From an uncultured Duodenibacillus sp. (GTDB lineage Bacteria; Pseudomonadota; Gammaproteobacteria; Burkholderiales; Burkholderiaceae_F): DNA of 64,000 nt. The DNA lies in the NCBI GenBank assembly GCA_944390745.1, contig CALXQK010000006.1:1-64000 (forward strand), read 5' to 3'. Positions 48,238 to 60,411 of the stretch are shown here, piece after piece. Both the position numbers and the translations under genes were made by a program. Position 1 is the first letter of the stretch; each line of letters begins with the position of its first letter. The notes beneath the pieces are model-generated. The model was given only the letters and a program-made list of their open reading frames with translations. It was not told the DNA's origin and did not search any database.

Positions 48238-48285
48238 TTGCTCCCCGGCCCGAGGGCAGGGGATTTTCGCGCCAAATTTCTATGA
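48238..48285 (+). CDS. Possible 15-codon leader peptide coupled to lpxB
   Basis: A very strong ribosome binding site, GAAGGAGG (48224-48231), lies 6 bases before TTG 48238. From there 15 codons run to TGA at 48283-48285, and the stop overlaps the lpxB start as ATGA. lpxB itself has no comparable site in its own frame. This could be translational coupling of a leader peptide to lpxB. No other support exists, so it is a suggestion. Confidence 0.35.
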   Translation: MLPGPRAGDFRAKFL

Positions 48286-49475
48286 GCGACTCCGAGGTGC
48301 CGGCGGCCGGTGTCGGCGGCGGCCGCAGTCTCTGCGAGGGGGCGGCCTGGATTGCCGGCGAGGCAAGCGGCGACTACCTTGCAAGCCTCGTGCTGCCGCG
48401 GCTGTCCGAGGTGCTCGGCGGCGCGCCGCAGTTCGGCGTGGGCGGCCCGAAAATGGCCGCCGCAGGCCTTGACTGCTGGTACCCGTCCGAACGGCTGGCC
48501 GTGCGCGGCTATGTCGAGGTGATCAAGAAGCTGCCCGGCATTGTTGCGCTGCGCCGCGACATGCTGCGCCGGGTGAGCGCCGCGCGGCCGCGCGTGTTCA
48601 TCGGGGTCGATGCGCCCGACTTCAATCTGGGCGTGGAGATCAAGCTCAAGGCCCGCGGCATTCCCACCGTGCACTTTGTCTCGCCCTCGATCTGGGCGTG
48701 GCGGCCCGAGCGCATCTGGACGGTGCAGAAGGCCACCGACATCGTGCTGCTCATCTTTCCCTTTGAGGAGGAGATCTACCGCAGGGCAGGCGTGCCCGCC
48801 GTGTACATCGGGCATCCGCTTGCGGGCATCATCCCGATGCAGCCCGATCCCGGCGCCGCGCGCGCCGAGCTGGGGATTGACCCGGGCGGCGAGCCGCTTT
48901 TTGCGGTGCTTCCGGGCTCGCGCGTCGACGAAGTTTCAGGGTGCGGACCGATCTTTTTTGAGGCCTGCGAGCGCGTCGTGCGCCGCCTCGGCGGCGCCGG
49001 GCGCTTCGTGCTTCCCGCCGTGGACGCCGTGCGCGGCGCGCAGATTCGCGAGGTGGCCCGCAGGTATCCGCTTCTGAGCGAGCGGCTGACGATCGTTGCC
49101 GGCCGCAGCCACCGGGTGCTCGAGAGCGCCGACGCCGTGCTCGTGGCAAGCGGCACGGCCACCCTTGAGGCCGCGCTCTACAAAAAGCCCATGGTGGTGG
49201 GGTACGCCATGCCGCCCCTGACGGCCTGGCTGATGCGCAAGAAGGGCAACATCTCCTACGTGAGTCTGCCCAACATTCTCGCGCAGCGCCCGGTCGTGCC
49301 CGAGTTCCTGCAGTATTTCTGCACGCCTGACGCCATTGCCGCCAGTCTTGTGGAACAATTGAAGCCCTCTCGGCGCGAGGCTCTCGCCGAGGTCTTCACC
49401 CGCATGCACGAGTCGCTGCTGCGGCCCACGGCTGAGCTCGCATGCGAGGCCATTGAGAAGGTGCTTCGTGTCTGA
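48282..49475 (+). CDS. lpxB: Lipid-A-disaccharide synthase (LpxB)
   Basis: LpxB joins UDP-diacylglucosamine and lipid X to the lipid A disaccharide. The 397-residue protein (GT19 family) has [17 protein letters not shown] near residue 26, [52 protein letters not shown] and [19 protein letters not shown]. The N-terminus is about 15 residues longer than usual before the GEASGD motif; ATG 48282 is the closest in-frame start, and it overlaps the stop of the possible leader peptide. moaA overlaps its end by 8 bases. Confidence 0.94.
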   Translation: MSDSEVPAAGVGGGRSLCEGAAWIAGEASGDYLASLVLPRLSEVLGGAPQFGVGGPKMAAAGLDCWYPSERLAVRGYVEVIKKLPGIVALRRDMLRRVSAARPRVFIGVDAPDFNLGVEIKLKARGIPTVHFVSPSIWAWRPERIWTVQKATDIVLLIFPFEEEIYRRAGVPAVYIGHPLAGIIPMQPDPGAARAELGIDPGGEPLFAVLPGSRVDEVSGCGPIFFEACERVVRRLGGAGRFVLPAVDAVRGAQIREVARRYPLLSERLTIVAGRSHRVLESADAVLVASGTATLEAALYKKPMVVGYAMPPLTAWLMRKKGNISYVSLPNILAQRPVVPEFLQYFCTPDAIAASLVEQLKPSRREALAEVFTRMHESLLRPTAELACEAIEKVLRV

Positions 49476-50589
49476 CAAAACCATTCCGATTGCTTCCGAC
49501 GACGCGCACGATGCCGTCTCGCTCATGCGTCTTCCCGTGCCCATCACGGGCGAGGTGCACGTGCGCGACGGGCGCCTCATCGACCGCCGCGGGCGTCCGC
49601 TGCGGGACCTGCGCATCAGCGTGACGGATCACTGCAACTTTCGCTGCCGCTACTGCATGCCCAGGGAGAAGTTCGACTCGCGCCACCAGTTTCTGGCGCA
49701 CACCGAGCTTCTGAGCTTTGAGGAGCTTGAGCGGCTGGTGCGCATCTTCATCGGGCACGGCATTGAGAAGGTGCGCCTCACCGGCGGCGAGCCGCTTCTG
49801 AGAAAGCACATCGAAGAGCTCATTGCCCGCCTCAAGCAGTTGCGCACGCTCAAGGGCAAGCCCCTTGACATCGCCATGACCACCAACGCGACGCTTCTGA
49901 AGCGTCTGGCGCCCGCGCTCAAGGCCGCGGGGCTCGACCGCGTGACGGTGAGTCTTGATGCGCTCGACGAGGCGCTCTTCAGGCGCATCGTCGACGTCGA
50001 CTTCACGGCAGCCGGGGTGCTCGAGGGCATCGCCGCCGCACGGCAGGCGGGGCTTCCGGTGAAAGTCAACACCGTCCTCAAGCGCGGCATGAACGAGGAC
50101 CAGATCCTGCCGCTGGCCGAGCACTTTCGCTCGACGGGCGTCATCCTGCGCTTTATCGAATACATGGACGCGGGCACGGCCAACGGATGGCGCATGGACG
50201 ACGTTATCTCCTCGGCCGAGGCCGTCGAGATCATCAACCGCGTTCATCCCATCGAACCCATCGAGCCCAACTATCGGGGCGAGACGGCCGAGCGCTGGCG
50301 CTATCTTGACGGCGCGGGCGAGATCGGCTTCATCAGCTCGGTGACCAACGCCTTCTGCCGGGACTGCTCCCGCGTGCGGCTCTCCGTTGAGGGCAGCCTC
50401 GTGCTGTGCCTTTTTGCCGACCGCGGATACGACTTTCGCACGCTGCTTCGGGGCGGGGCCACCGACGAGGAGATCAGTCTGGCCATCGCGCGCATCTGGT
50501 GCGGCCGCGGGGACCACTACTCTGAAATTCGTCTTTCGCAGACGACGCCCAGGCGCGCCCGCGTCGAAATGCAGTACATCGGCGGCTAG
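49468..50589 (+). CDS. moaA: GTP 3',8-cyclase (MoaA)
   Basis: MoaA is the radical-SAM enzyme that starts molybdenum cofactor synthesis from GTP. The 373-residue protein has the first cluster at Cys56, Cys60 and Cys63 (CNFRCRYC), [12 protein letters not shown] for S-adenosylmethionine, the C-terminal cluster cysteines in [21 protein letters not shown], and the functional GG terminus (MQYIGG). Start GTG 49468 is chosen: GAGAAGG lies 7 bases upstream and the gene then overlaps lpxB by 8 bases. About 45 additional residues precede the usual MoaA start. Other mo genes are not in the window. Confidence 0.95.
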   Translation: MSDKTIPIASDDAHDAVSLMRLPVPITGEVHVRDGRLIDRRGRPLRDLRISVTDHCNFRCRYCMPREKFDSRHQFLAHTELLSFEELERLVRIFIGHGIEKVRLTGGEPLLRKHIEELIARLKQLRTLKGKPLDIAMTTNATLLKRLAPALKAAGLDRVTVSLDALDEALFRRIVDVDFTAAGVLEGIAAARQAGLPVKVNTVLKRGMNEDQILPLAEHFRSTGVILRFIEYMDAGTANGWRMDDVISSAEAVEIINRVHPIEPIEPNYRGETAERWRYLDGAGEIGFISSVTNAFCRDCSRVRLSVEGSLVLCLFADRGYDFRTLLRGGATDEEISLAIARIWCGRGDHYSEIRLSQTTPRRARVEMQYIGG

Positions 50590-50834
50590 TCGCGCTGCAG
50601 GCGTGCGGTGCGGCCTCAGGGTTTAGGATGACAAAGTTAACCCTGAAAAGATCAGGGCTGCGAGGATACTACTTAGTACTGCAGTCTAGAATTTCAGACG
50701 GTAGGATAAAGGTCACACATAGAAGACCCGGGAGCGTCGTGCAATTTCCACCCGCCGACCGTCTTCACGTTCACGAGACCCACAGGAAAATAGACTAAAC
50801 ACGGCCGAAAAAAGGCCGGGGATATTTCAAAATC

Positions 50835-51107
50835 ATGAAGAAAAGCGACATTAAGCTCACCACGGACCTCAAGCGCAAGCTTCAGCAGCGCCTTGACAAG
50901 GCCGCCGCCGAGGACGACGGCACGGGCATGATGATCACCAACGAGATCGGAGAAATCGGCCGCGAGCTCGGCGTGCAGCGCGTCTGCCGCATCGCCAATC
51001 TCGAGCGCACGAGCTTTTACCGAACGTTTGACGGCATGACCGATCCGAGATTCTCCAATGTGTATCGCGTCATCAAGGCGCTCGGCCTGACGCTTACGCT
51101 GCGCTGA
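50835..51107 (+). CDS. HTH protein of the addiction-module antidote type
   Basis: A 90-residue protein with a helix-turn-helix like the HigA-type 'putative addiction module antidote' family: VCRIANLERTSFYRTF as HTH, then GMTDPRFSNVYRVIKALGLT, the family's characteristic end. Such proteins usually pair with a RelE/HigB toxin encoded just upstream. No toxin frame is found in the 245 bases before it or after it, so it is either an orphan antitoxin or a plain regulator. The spacing of its ATG to AAAGGCCGGGG is loose. Confidence in the fold is fair. Confidence 0.7.
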   Translation: MKKSDIKLTTDLKRKLQQRLDKAAAEDDGTGMMITNEIGEIGRELGVQRVCRIANLERTSFYRTFDGMTDPRFSNVYRVIKALGLTLTLR

Positions 51108-51221
51108 CCGGCCGGCTGCCTCGGCCTGTCCGAAGCGGGCACGTCTGCAGTTCTCTCTTGCAGGGGACATGGCGGGCGTGCCCTTTGATTTTGCGGGGGA
51201 TGCTTCTCCCCCGTATGAAAG

Positions 51222-51264
51222 CAGGGGCGTGCGCCCGCAGTCAGACTGCGGACGCACGCCCCTG
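51222..51264. terminator. Long inverted repeat between convergent genes
   Basis: CAGGGGCGTGCG pairs with CGCACGCCCCTG and CCGCAGT with ACTGCGG, with one C/A mismatch and a CAG loop. A GCGGGGGA/TCTCCCCCG hairpin lies at 51194-51213. T-runs are short, so termination may be weak in both directions. Confidence 0.6.
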
Positions 51265-51302
51265 TCATGTCCCGGCCCGGCTTGTCAGGGCCCGGGGCGC
51301 GG

Positions 51303-52850
51303 TCAGTTGCCGCGCATGGCCGCGAGCGTGCGGTAGGCCGGCTGCAGATCCTCCTTCACAAGCTTTGTCTTGAGCTCAAAGAGCCTGCGGTAGATGGCGG
51401 TGTTGGCGGCATTGGGCTCGTAGTGCGCGTCGCGCACAATGGTTTTTTCGAGCGCGGCCTTTACGTCGGCGATGTCTCCAGCCGCAAGCGCGGCAAACAC
51501 GCAGTTGGTGACCACGGCGCCGCCCGAGTTGCGGTAGCGGACCACCTCGGCATTGAGCATGTCGGCCTTGATCTGGTTCCAGAGCGAGTCGCGGCTGCCG
51601 CCCTCGGTGACGGTGATGCGGTCGAGGTTGACGCCCGCGGCGCGGTACGTGTCGGTGATCTCCATGTAGTCGTAGCCGATGGCCTCGAGCACGGCGCGCC
51701 ACATGACGTTCTGGTCATCGTCGAGGGTGAGGTTGAGAAACGCGCCGCTTGCGCCCTTGAAGCTCTTGGCGCCCCCCGTGAGGTAGGGCAGAAAAAGCAC
51801 GCCGTTGCAGCCTGCGGGCACCGTTTCCGCCGCCTCCGACAGGTGGCGGTAGTAAAGGGCGTTGTCGCCCGCCTGGCAGACATTGTCCTTGTACCAGCGC
51901 AGGGCAAGGCCTCCGGTGCGGATGAACCCCCAGTAGAAGTAGGTGTCCGGAAGCGTGCCGCTGTTGAAGATGAGGCCTGCCTCCTTGCTTGAGAGCTCGG
52001 GCACGATCCCCTTGGTCGAGACGCAGAACATCGAGCAGGTGCCGGCAACGTCCACGCCCTGGCCGGCGCGAAAGACTCCGGAGCCGAGCATCGACTGCAT
52101 GGTGTCGCCTGCGCCGGCGCACACCGGGGTGCCCTCCCTGAGGCCCGTGCGCTCGGCAACGGCCTTGCAGACGCCGCCCACGACGTCCCAGGGCTTGAGA
52201 ATGCGCGGCATGTACTTGGGATCGATGCCGAGGATCTCGAGCTGCTCGGCTGACCAGCACTTCTCCTCAACCTTGTAGCCCAGGCCCCAGCCCGACATGG
52301 CGCCCCAGTCGATGAAGGCGTCCTCGGCGCCAAGGCCGGCGAGATTCATGAGGATGTAGGGGGCGTTGTGCACGAACTTCACGCCCTGCTGCGCGAAGTT
52401 GCGGTCGTTTTTCAAAAACCAGCGGGCGAACATCGCCGGAAACATGCAGTTGGCCTGCGGGTTGCCCGTCTCGCGGCCCCAGATCTCGAGGTCGCGCGCG
52501 TTGATGTCGTCGCAGTCGGCCTGCGTGCGGCTGTCGAGGTAGTTGATGTAGGGCGTGACCGCCTTGCCGGCGGCATTGACTCCGACGATGCCGCAGATGA
52601 TGCCGTCGCCCATGATGGCGGCGATGTCGGCGGGATCGTATCCCTTGCCGCGGATCTCCTCCACGCAGCGGCTGATGCACTCGAGCGTGATCTGGTAGAA
52701 CTCCTCAACGTCCATCTGCACCCAGCCCGGATGCGGGTAGTGCAGGGTGGTGGGAAGGCTGTGGGTGGACAGCGCGCGGAAGGATTCGTCGTAGACGGCG
52801 ACCTTGACGCTCTGCGTGCCGGCGTCAAAGCCGAGATAAAGTTTGCTCAT
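51303..52850 (-). CDS. FGGY-family carbohydrate kinase
   Basis: A 515-residue sugar kinase of the xylulokinase/gluconokinase group: YLGFDAGTQSVKVAVYD (phosphate 1), GWVQMDVEEFY, an Asp-rich substrate site (INYLDSRTQADCDD), GAGDTMQSMLGSG and the FGGY C-signature region VTEGGSRDSLWNQIKADMLN. It phosphorylates a ketose or polyol in the cytoplasm; the sugar cannot be told. AGAGGAAG precedes the ATG at 52850. It stands alone: no transporter, isomerase or regulator of a sugar operon is near, which is unusual for this family. Confidence 0.9.
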   Translation of the reverse strand: MSKLYLGFDAGTQSVKVAVYDESFRALSTHSLPTTLHYPHPGWVQMDVEEFYQITLECISRCVEEIRGKGYDPADIAAIMGDGIICGIVGVNAAGKAVTPYINYLDSRTQADCDDINARDLEIWGRETGNPQANCMFPAMFARWFLKNDRNFAQQGVKFVHNAPYILMNLAGLGAEDAFIDWGAMSGWGLGYKVEEKCWSAEQLEILGIDPKYMPRILKPWDVVGGVCKAVAERTGLREGTPVCAGAGDTMQSMLGSGVFRAGQGVDVAGTCSMFCVSTKGIVPELSSKEAGLIFNSGTLPDTYFYWGFIRTGGLALRWYKDNVCQAGDNALYYRHLSEAAETVPAGCNGVLFLPYLTGGAKSFKGASGAFLNLTLDDDQNVMWRAVLEAIGYDYMEITDTYRAAGVNLDRITVTEGGSRDSLWNQIKADMLNAEVVRYRNSGGAVVTNCVFAALAAGDIADVKAALEKTIVRDAHYEPNAANTAIYRRLFELKTKLVKEDLQPAYRTLAAMRGN

Positions 52851-53309
52851 GGATGTGTGCTTCCTCTGGCCGCGGGGCCCGGCGGGCGCCCTGCGGCGGA
52901 TAATGTGCGGCTGCGTGCGCGGGCACGCAGGCATCTGCGCAATAAGATCCTGCATTCTATCGGCGCGGCAGGGAAAATCCCGCCGACGCAACGGCAAGTG
53001 CAGATGCCGGCCCGGACGCCTTTCCCGGGACCGGGACCGCGCGGCAATTCTGCGAAAGAAACATCAATTCAGTATAATGCGGCGTTTCAGGCGCATGACT
53101 CATGCGCTCGTTTGTGTCGCCCGCAAAAAGACGAACAGGCGTTTCCGGCCCGGCGGATCCCTCCCCGGCGGCGACGGCCGCGCTTTTTGAGGCAAAGAAT
53201 TTTTAACCCTAGCTTCGCAGCGGCGTTGCCGACGGGAGGAGCCAGCCGCAAGGTCGGCTGATCCTTTACACCCAGCTGCTGCGGGCGCCTGCATAAAGAA
53301 ATAGTTCCA
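52851..53309. promoter_or_regulatory. Divergent promoter region of the kinase and tig
   Basis: A 459-base gap. A consensus TATAAT at 53073-53078 (+) with a poor -35 is the best promoter for tig and leaves a leader of about 230 bases. On the minus strand a TAGAAT-like -10 lies near 52955-52960 for the kinase. No gene is supported here. Confidence 0.5.
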
Positions 53310-54671
53310 ATGACTGACAATGTAGAAGCCGCCAAGACCGAAGAAGCCGTCAAGACCGAAGAGGCTGCGCAGGCTCCCGAGGTGAAGGCTGAAGAACCTG
53401 CCAACAATCCGCTCGTCAAGAGCGTTGAGATCACGATCGATCAGGGCAAGCTTGCCGCTGGCGTGAAGGCCGAGCTCAAGCGCATCGGCAAGACGGCCAA
53501 GATGCCTGGCTTCCGTCCCGGCCATGTCCCGGCCAAGATGATCGAGGCCGCCTACGGCTACGAGGCCAACAACCGCGTGCTCAACCGTCTGATCGACGAG
53601 GAGTACCGTGCGGCCGTCCAGAAGGAGGGCTACAAGGTTGTGGGCCAGGCCTCCGCCGAGCCCGTCGAGGGCGAGGGCATCAAGTTCCGCCTGTCCTTCG
53701 AGACCCTGCCCGAGATCACGACCCCCGACTTCAGCGGCGTGGAGCTCAAGCGCTACAGCTGCGAGGTCACCGATGAGGCCGTGCAGAAGACGATCGACAT
53801 CATTGTCAAGCAGCGCGCGCAGTACGAGGCCGAGGAAGGCCGCAAGGCTGCCGCCGAGGACCGCGTGACCTGCGACTTCGAGGGCTCGCAGGACGGCAAG
53901 CCCTTTGCCGGCGGCTCCGCCCAGGGCTTCCAGTTCGTGCTCGCCCAGGGCCGCATGCTGCCCGAGTTTGAGACCGCCGTCACCGGCATGACCGCCGGCG
54001 AGGAAAAGAGCTTCGAGCTCACGTTCCCCGCCAACTACGGCAACGCCGAGCTCGCCGGCAAGACCGCCACCTTCAAGGTCAAGTGCACCAAGGTTGAAAA
54101 GCCCGTCTACCCCGAGGTCAACGAGGAGTTCGCCAAGTCCCTCGGCCAGGACACGGTTGAGAACATGCGTGCCGAAATCAAGTCCAACCTCGAGCGCGAG
54201 GTCAAGGCCCGTCTCGAGGCCCGCACCCGCAGCGAGGTGTTCGACGCGGTCGTCAATCTCTGCACCTTCCCGGTTCCGCAGGTGATGCTCAACGAGGAGA
54301 TGCAGCGCATGGCTGAGAACATGCTTCGCGCCTCCGGCGTCAAGGACAAGAAGCCCGAGGATCTGCCGCGCGATCTGCTCGCCGAGCCCGCCTCCCGCCA
54401 GCTGCGTCTGTCGATGATGCTCGGCCACATTCTCGAGGAGAACAAGATGCAGGTCTCCCGCGAGGAGGTTGAGGCCCGCGCCAAGGAAATCGCCTCGGCC
54501 TACCAGCAGCCCGAGGAGATGGTCAAGTGGCTCATGGGCAACCAGCAACAGGCCGCCCGCATCGCCGAGGGCGTTGCCGAGGCCAAGATCGTCGAGTTCA
54601 TCCTCGGCAAGGCCAAGACTACTGACGAGGCCATCGGCTTTGATCAGTTGATGGGCAACGAGGCCGCCTGA
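53310..54671 (+). CDS. tig: Trigger factor
   Basis: Trigger factor binds the ribosome exit and folds nascent chains. The 453-residue protein has the ribosome-binding domain (about 38-150) with the loop MPGFRPGHVPAKMIEAAYG, the FKBP-type PPIase domain (about 180-260, VTCDFEGSQDGKPFAGG) and the helical C-terminal chaperone domain. An acidic extension of about 37 residues with KTEEAVKTEEAA repeats precedes the normal start, and the signature Lys of GFRPGKVP is His. It heads the tig-clpP-clpX-lon group. Confidence 0.95.
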   Translation: MTDNVEAAKTEEAVKTEEAAQAPEVKAEEPANNPLVKSVEITIDQGKLAAGVKAELKRIGKTAKMPGFRPGHVPAKMIEAAYGYEANNRVLNRLIDEEYRAAVQKEGYKVVGQASAEPVEGEGIKFRLSFETLPEITTPDFSGVELKRYSCEVTDEAVQKTIDIIVKQRAQYEAEEGRKAAAEDRVTCDFEGSQDGKPFAGGSAQGFQFVLAQGRMLPEFETAVTGMTAGEEKSFELTFPANYGNAELAGKTATFKVKCTKVEKPVYPEVNEEFAKSLGQDTVENMRAEIKSNLEREVKARLEARTRSEVFDAVVNLCTFPVPQVMLNEEMQRMAENMLRASGVKDKKPEDLPRDLLAEPASRQLRLSMMLGHILEENKMQVSREEVEARAKEIASAYQQPEEMVKWLMGNQQQAARIAEGVAEAKIVEFILGKAKTTDEAIGFDQLMGNEAA

Positions 54672-55081
54672 TCTTGAGGCGCTCGAAGCCTCGTGATCGT
54701 CTGAACGGCCGCAGGCGGCCGTCTTGCGACAATCATTGCCGCAGGGCGGTCTAAAGTGCCGAAGCGGCAGGGAACAGGTTTCCGGGGCGAGCGCCCCGGG
54801 CCGGGTTTCCGGAGCGCACGATCAGAAGGCTTGCCCGGTGCGGGAGCCTGCAGATGCATGCAGATGCCCTGCACCGACATATCCGGCCGGGCGGCGCGCC
54901 CGGCCGAACACAAGCGGTAAAGAGGGCGTTCGCGTTCTTTTTCCCGCTTTTTCTTTGGAAGCCCGATTTTCCAGCCTGCCTGACGCCGGCATCAGCGGGG
55001 GGCGGCGCCCCTTGGGGGCCGGTTCCTGATCAAGGTCGGCGCCGCAATCGAAACGACCAGCCAACGCAAAAGGAATTTTCC
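54672..55081. other. Gap between tig and clpP
   Basis: A 410-base gap. ACGGCCGC pairs with GCGGCCGT (54705-54722), with no T-run. Several GC-rich inverted segments occur at 54785-54845. No heat-shock promoter like those of htpG and lon could be found for clpP. No gene supported. Confidence 0.5.
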
Positions 55082-55690
55082 ATGTTGATCAACGATCGCA
55101 CGAACGGCATGCTCATTCCGATGGTGATTGAGCAAAGCGGACGCGGTGAGCGCAGCTTTGACATTTATTCGCGTCTCCTGCGCGAGCGCATTGTGTTTCT
55201 CAACGGCGAAGTCAACGACGAGAGCGCCAACCTGGTGATTGCCCAGCTGCTGTTTCTCGAGAGCGAGAATCCCGAAAAGGACATCGCGCTCTACATCAAC
55301 AGCCCGGGCGGCTCGGTGTACGCCGGGCTCGGCATATACGATACGATGCAGTTCATCAAGCCCGACGTGCAGACGATCTGCGTGGGCATGGCCGCCTCGA
55401 TGGGCGCGTTTCTTCTGGCGGCCGGCGCAAAGGGCAAGCGCGCCTCGCTGCCGCACTCGCGCATCATGATTCACCAGCCCTCGGGCGGCAGCCGCGGCAT
55501 GGCAAGCGACATCCAGATCCAGGCGCGCGAGATCCAGGATCTCAAGGGCATTCTCAACGAGATTCTCGCCGAGCGCACCGGCCAGGATATTGAGACCATC
55601 ACGCGCGACACCGATCGCGACAACTACATGAGCCCGCAGGAGGCGCTCTCCTACGGCTTGATCGACAAGATCTACGACAAGCGCGCCTAG
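55082..55690 (+). CDS. clpP: ATP-dependent Clp protease, proteolytic subunit
   Basis: ClpP is the tetradecameric serine peptidase that works with ClpX. The 202-residue protein has the catalytic triad Ser106 ([12 protein letters not shown]), His131 (IMIHQPSGG) and Asp180 (DRDNYMSP). The [20 protein letters not shown] start is normal. ATG 55082 is supported by AAAAGGAA 5-12 bases upstream; the frame is open much further. The N-terminal part includes a short propeptide-like region. clpX follows after 111 bases. Confidence 0.97.
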   Translation: MLINDRTNGMLIPMVIEQSGRGERSFDIYSRLLRERIVFLNGEVNDESANLVIAQLLFLESENPEKDIALYINSPGGSVYAGLGIYDTMQFIKPDVQTICVGMAASMGAFLLAAGAKGKRASLPHSRIMIHQPSGGSRGMASDIQIQAREIQDLKGILNEILAERTGQDIETITRDTDRDNYMSPQEALSYGLIDKIYDKRA

Positions 55691-55801
55691 CGCGCCGGAG
55701 ACAGGCGCGCAAGACAGGCGCCCTTCCCGGCGGTCCGGCCCTGCCATGTGGGGCGGGCCGCGCCCATCCCTCTGTGAACGACGGAATTTGGAACTTTTGA
55801 C

Positions 55802-57121
55802 ATGACGCAGTCCGATGACTCGATGGATCGCCGCTGCTCGATCTGCGGCAGGCACAAGGCTGACGTGAAGGCCTTGCTCGATACCGGGCGGGGCATTCTT
55901 GTGTGCGATCGCTGCATCCGCGGTCTGTACCGCAGCCTCGGCGCGGATGCCGAGGAGTCTGCCGCGCAGCCCGAGCGCACGGCTGCCGAGGACATTCTCT
56001 CGGCGCCGATCCCGACCCCGCAACAGCTTTTTGATCACCTTGAAAGCTACGTCATCGGCCAGACCAAGGCCAAGCGCGTGCTCTCGGTGGCCGTCTACAA
56101 CCACTACAAGCGCCTGCAGCACATGACCCGCAACAACGACGTGGAGCTGCAGAAGTCCAACATTCTTCTGATTGGTCCCACGGGCTCGGGCAAGACGCTG
56201 CTTGCGCAGACGCTTGCCAGGGTGCTCAACGTTCCCTTTGCCATCGCCGACGCGACCACGCTCACCGAGGCGGGCTACGTGGGCGAGGACGTCGAGAACA
56301 TCATTCACAAGCTCGTGCAGGCCGCAGGAGGCGACATCGAGCGCGCGCAGTGCGGCATCATCTACCTTGACGAGCTCGACAAGATTGCCCGCAAGAGCGA
56401 AAACCCCTCGATCACGCGCGACGTCTCGGGCGAGGGCGTGCAGCAGGCGCTGCTCAAGCTCATCGAGGGCACCGTCTGCAACGTTCCTGTCGAGGGCGGA
56501 CGAAAGAATCCGCGCGGCCGCATGAACGCCGTGGACACGAGCAACATCCTCTTTATCTGCGGCGGCGCCTTTGACGGTCTTGAAAAGATCGTGCAGCGCC
56601 GCAGCGTCAAGAGCGGCATCGGATTCGGGGCGGATGTGGCAAGCGCCCGCGAGGCGTCGGTGTCCGAGCTCTACGCCCAGGTCGAGGCCTCGGACCTTGT
56701 GAAGTACGGCCTCATTCCCGAGCTTGTCGGCCGTCTGCCGGTGCTCGCCACGCTCGAGGAACTCTCCGAGGACGCCTTCGTCTCGATTCTCACCAAGCCC
56801 AAGAACGCGCTCATCAAGCAGTTTGCGGAGCTCTTTGCCATGGAGGGCGTCGAGCTTGAGGTGACGCCCGAGGCGCTTCGGGCCATCGCCCGCCGGGCGA
56901 TTGCCCGCAAGACCGGCGCCCGCGGCCTGCGCTCCATTGTCGAGGAGGCGCTTCTTGACCCCATGTTTGACGTTCCCGCCCGCCCCGAGGTGGGGAAGGT
57001 TCGTCTGACCGCCGAGACGATTGAAAAGGGAACGCCAGCCGAACTCATCGTCTGCCCGCGCAAGCCTCTTGAGCCCGCCGCCCCGGCAAAGGCTGCCGAC
57101 GCGGCTGCGGCGCACGCCTAG
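55802..57121 (+). CDS. clpX: ATP-dependent Clp protease, ATP-binding subunit ClpX
   Basis: ClpX unfolds tagged proteins and feeds them to ClpP. The 439-residue protein has the zinc-binding domain (Cys12, Cys15, Cys35, Cys38), Walker A GPTGSGKT near 125, Walker [13 protein letters not shown], the pore loop GYVGEDVEN, and an IGF loop (SGIGFGAD, about 273) that docks on ClpP. Sensor-2 ARGLRSI is near the end. The last 25 residues are an Ala/Pro-rich tail. A hairpin without T-run (57149-57168) follows. Confidence 0.97.
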   Translation: MTQSDDSMDRRCSICGRHKADVKALLDTGRGILVCDRCIRGLYRSLGADAEESAAQPERTAAEDILSAPIPTPQQLFDHLESYVIGQTKAKRVLSVAVYNHYKRLQHMTRNNDVELQKSNILLIGPTGSGKTLLAQTLARVLNVPFAIADATTLTEAGYVGEDVENIIHKLVQAAGGDIERAQCGIIYLDELDKIARKSENPSITRDVSGEGVQQALLKLIEGTVCNVPVEGGRKNPRGRMNAVDTSNILFICGGAFDGLEKIVQRRSVKSGIGFGADVASAREASVSELYAQVEASDLVKYGLIPELVGRLPVLATLEELSEDAFVSILTKPKNALIKQFAELFAMEGVELEVTPEALRAIARRAIARKTGARGLRSIVEEALLDPMFDVPARPEVGKVRLTAETIEKGTPAELIVCPRKPLEPAAPAKAADAAAAHA

Positions 57122-57570
57122 CGGCGCAGCGCATCCGCCATGTTCTTCGGGCCGCCTGCAGGCGGCCCGGGGCAACAACGGGCGCGGCCGCGCGCCGCTT
57201 CCCCACTCAAGCGACCGGGGCCCCTGCCGCCATTTCTTCGCCTCTGCCTGAAGTGACCAGCGCTCTTGCTGAATTCGTGCAAAAGAGGCGCTCGCTCAGA
57301 ATTCCTGAATCTTTGCCCGATAGAATCCGTTCACGCACTGTGAAAGGGGAGCTCACCTCAAGCCGGGCGTCTACTCAATCTCTTTTTCGGCCCGGCCCGG
57401 GTCACGCAGCGCTGCAGCGAGCGCCGGCCTGCCGTTTCCTCATTCATGCCTGCCGGGCTGAAGCGGCGATTTCCCGACAGAATCACCCGCCTTCGGCTTG
57501 AGATTTGCCGGCATCATCCCCATATAGTCACAGGAATTTTCCATTTTTCTCGGGTTCAAAAAACACGTAC
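57122..57570. other. Gap between clpX and lon
   Basis: A 449-base gap. It starts with a GGGCCGCC-TGCA-GGCGGCCC hairpin (57149-57168) and ends with the lon heat-shock promoter (57497-57525). An open frame at 57253-57501 (+) has no family support and overlaps the promoter, so it is not annotated. Confidence 0.6.
57497..57525 (+). promoter_or_regulatory. Heat-shock (sigma-32) promoter of lon
   Basis: CTTGAGA (57497-57503), a 14-base spacer and CCCCATAT (57518-57525). It differs from the consensus by one base and shares spacing with the htpG promoter. The expected leader is about 40 bases. Confidence 0.9.
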
Positions 57571-60117
<2,547 letters not shown>

Positions 60118-60158
60118 GCGTTCAGCTCAAACTTAAAAAAGTTTGTTTTATAAAACTT

Positions 60159-60197
60159 TTGCCGGATGTATCCCGAGGGAGACGTCCGGCAATTTTT
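60159..60197 (+). terminator. Terminator after lon
   Basis: TTGCCGGA (60159-60166) pairs with TCCGGCAA (60185-60192), followed by five T. Upstream, AAAAGTTT pairs with AAACTTTT (60137-60160) and may form an alternative stem. Confidence 0.85.
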
Positions 60198-60319
60198 ATG
60201 CATTTTTTATCCATTTTCCGGCAGCCGACGAAGTGGTGAAGCCTTTTGCAGGGAGGGAGGGTTTGTTGTTTTTGCGCAGTACCTTTTGGACAAAAGATGC
60301 AAAAAGTCCCTGCCTGCAC

Positions 60320-60347
60320 TTGTCGCCGCGGCAATCTACGCTATAGT
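60320..60347 (+). promoter_or_regulatory. Promoter of hupB
   Basis: TTGTCG (60320-60325), 16-base spacer, TATAGT (60342-60347). The leader is about 58 bases. Confidence 0.6.
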
Positions 60348-60411
60348 TACGCCTGTTCCGATGGACCGCCTCGAGATCTGAGGCAGAACAACAATTCATA
60401 GGGGAATACCG

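Noticed and set aside
54992-57178. Minus-strand frame of 728 codons opposite clpP and clpX
   Set aside because: Same reason: composition-driven antisense frame across two well-recognised genes.
57253-57501. Plus-strand frame of 82 codons before lon
   Set aside because: It overlaps the lon heat-shock promoter and has no recognisable protein features.
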